Assembly (NCBI GenBank): GCA_021819345.1
Contig: JAKARG010000028.1
Span: forward strand, 1 to 13,671
Origin: Actinomycetes bacterium
GTDB taxonomy: Bacteria > Actinomycetota > Acidimicrobiia > Acidimicrobiales > Palsa-688
Length of the DNA: 13,671 nt
Reading direction: 5' to 3'
Position numbers and translations under genes: made by a program. The notes beneath the pieces were generated by a model, which had not been told where the DNA came from, did no database searches, and was given only the letters and a program-made list of their open reading frames with translations. This document shows positions 12,634 through 13,671 of the stretch, one piece after another. Positions within the stretch are counted from its first letter, which is position 1, and every line of letters starts with the position of its first letter.

Positions 12634-13671
12634 CTACTTCTGGCGCTTGAACAGCTCGCCCAGGGGACGGTTGAGCATGCTCGCCGAGCCGGCACGCTTC
12701 GGCGCTGCGCTGCTCGGAGCGTTTCGAGCCGGAGCCGCGCCCGCAGGGGCGGAGCGCTCTGCCGTCGTCGTGCGCACCCGTTGCCAGCGACGACGTCGGG
12801 CCTCGGCGCTCCTCCCCTCGACACCGCTCGGCGTGCCGCCGGCGGGAGCGATCCCCTCCCAGCCGGCTGGTGCCGCCATCTTGGCTCGACCCGACGGCTC
12901 GGAGCCGGCCGGGGCCGGGCCGGCGCTACCGAGCAACACCCCCTGTCCCCCAGGAGGTACCTCGGAGCCAGAGGTCCCGTCTCCCCGGCGGGCCGCCTTG
13001 TGCCGGCCGGTCCGGCTCGCAGCGGGCGGGCGCCGTAGGGACAGCGCGCGGGTCATGATCGACCGGGTCGGCAGGATGTCGTCCGCTTCGGGGCTCCAGC
13101 GCAGGAGCGGTTCTCCAGGCCCACCCGGCGAGGCCGGCGCCGCGGCGGGCCCGGCTCCTCCGGGGCTCCCGACGGGCTGCGCCGGGCCAGCTTCCTGCCC
13201 GCCTCCGGTGGGGTCGACGGCAGCGTCGAGCGGCCCGCCGGAAGTGAGGGACCCGAGCCCTGATGGCTGCTCGGGGCTCTCTGCGAGGATGCCCGGGTCG
13301 ACCACGATCGAACCGAGCTCCACACCGCCGCTCGCACTGCCACCGTCACCCGCCCTCGGTTCCCGGGTCCGGACCGCAGCCTCGGCTTCGACTGCAGAGC
13401 CGGCGGAGCCGCCGCTGCGGACCCCGGCGGCTGCGATCCGCTCGGCGCCAGCGCCGGCGCCGGCCCCGGGCTCGGGGGTTTCGGCCCCGTCGTCCTCGCC
13501 CTCGTGTCGTGCGCTCGGGTCCTCCGGCGCCGCGCCCTCGGGCCCGGCCGGGCTCGGCACGGTTGCGCCGAGGAGGGCGGCGGTCTCGGGGGACAGGGCG
13601 GCGAGGTTGGGTCCGCGCCGGGTGATCGGCGTCGGCTTCGGTGCCGGCGCGTTCCCCGCCTCGGCGGCCCA
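12634..13671 (-). CDS. Low-complexity protein of unknown function, C-terminal part
   Basis: Open from the window edge to TAG at 12634-12636; the 5' end is outside, so the visible 345 residues are the C-terminal part. It is dominated by Ala, Gly, Pro and Ser and is probably disordered over most of its length. More ordered-looking islands are ITRRGPNLAALSPETAALLG near the visible start, EPLLRWSPEADDILPTRSIMTRALSLRR in the middle, RSAEARRRRWQRVRT, and a positively charged end (SMLNRPLGELFKRQK). No membrane segment, signal or known domain is seen. The stop lies 15 bases from the convergent regX3 stop. Long stop-free frames are common in such DNA, but this one reaches exactly to the neighbouring gene and has sensible islands; I judge it real. 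Function unknown. Confidence 0.65.
   Translation of the reverse strand, partial: WAAEAGNAPAPKPTPITRRGPNLAALSPETAALLGATVPSPAGPEGAAPEDPSARHEGEDDGAETPEPGAGAGAGAERIAAAGVRSGGSAGSAVEAEAAVRTREPRAGDGGSASGGVELGSIVVDPGILAESPEQPSGLGSLTSGGPLDAAVDPTGGGQEAGPAQPVGSPGGAGPAAAPASPGGPGEPLLRWSPEADDILPTRSIMTRALSLRRPPAASRTGRHKAARRGDGTSGSEVPPGGQGVLLGSAGPAPAGSEPSGRAKMAAPAGWEGIAPAGGTPSGVEGRSAEARRRRWQRVRTTTAERSAPAGAAPARNAPSSAAPKRAGSASMLNRPLGELFKRQK

Overview
The window comes from a very GC-rich actinobacterium. The evidence is two Wbl (WhiB-like) iron-sulfur regulators, a SenX3/RegX3-type two-component pair, an actinobacterial-type LeuA, a class E sortase, and many GTG starts preceded by a TANNNT -10 box only 7-8 bases away (leaderless style). 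Gene order and protein style (glutamate formimidoyltransferase, tatA, a Wbl gene, leuA, ppk1) would fit an Acidimicrobiia-like lineage, but that placement is inference.

Left part (1-2000): the 3' end of a Wbl gene converges on a glutamate formimidoyltransferase gene with 4 bases between stop codons. Next comes tatA (Tat translocon). Between the convergent tatA and a second, complete Wbl gene lies a perfect 8 x 16-bp tandem repeat.

Middle part (2060-4204): leuA is preceded by what looks like a complete leucine attenuator. It has a TTGACA-17-GAGGAT promoter, a 12-codon leader peptide with four consecutive Leu codons that starts at the predicted transcription start, a 10-bp hairpin beginning at the leader stop, and an intrinsic terminator ending in T6, all upstream of a strong leuA ribosome binding site. 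A small protein of unknown function follows leuA.

Right part (4238-12618) is a likely phosphate/polyphosphate neighbourhood. It holds ppk1 (polyphosphate kinase), a translationally coupled Nudix hydrolase, a SixA-like histidine phosphatase, a PHS-family phosphate:proton symporter with all the phosphate-site residues, and a SenX3/RegX3-like pair. The Nudix and histidine-phosphatase genes match the two halves of mycobacterial MutT1. Here they are separate genes with a class E sortase on the opposite strand between them. The SenX3-like kinase has no membrane segments and is preceded by a short Arg-rich ORF that overlaps its start codon.

Right edge (12634-13671): the C-terminal part of a disordered, Ala/Gly/Pro-rich protein of unknown function on the minus strand, running off the window. 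I found no tRNA, rRNA, CRISPR array, insertion sequence or phage gene.
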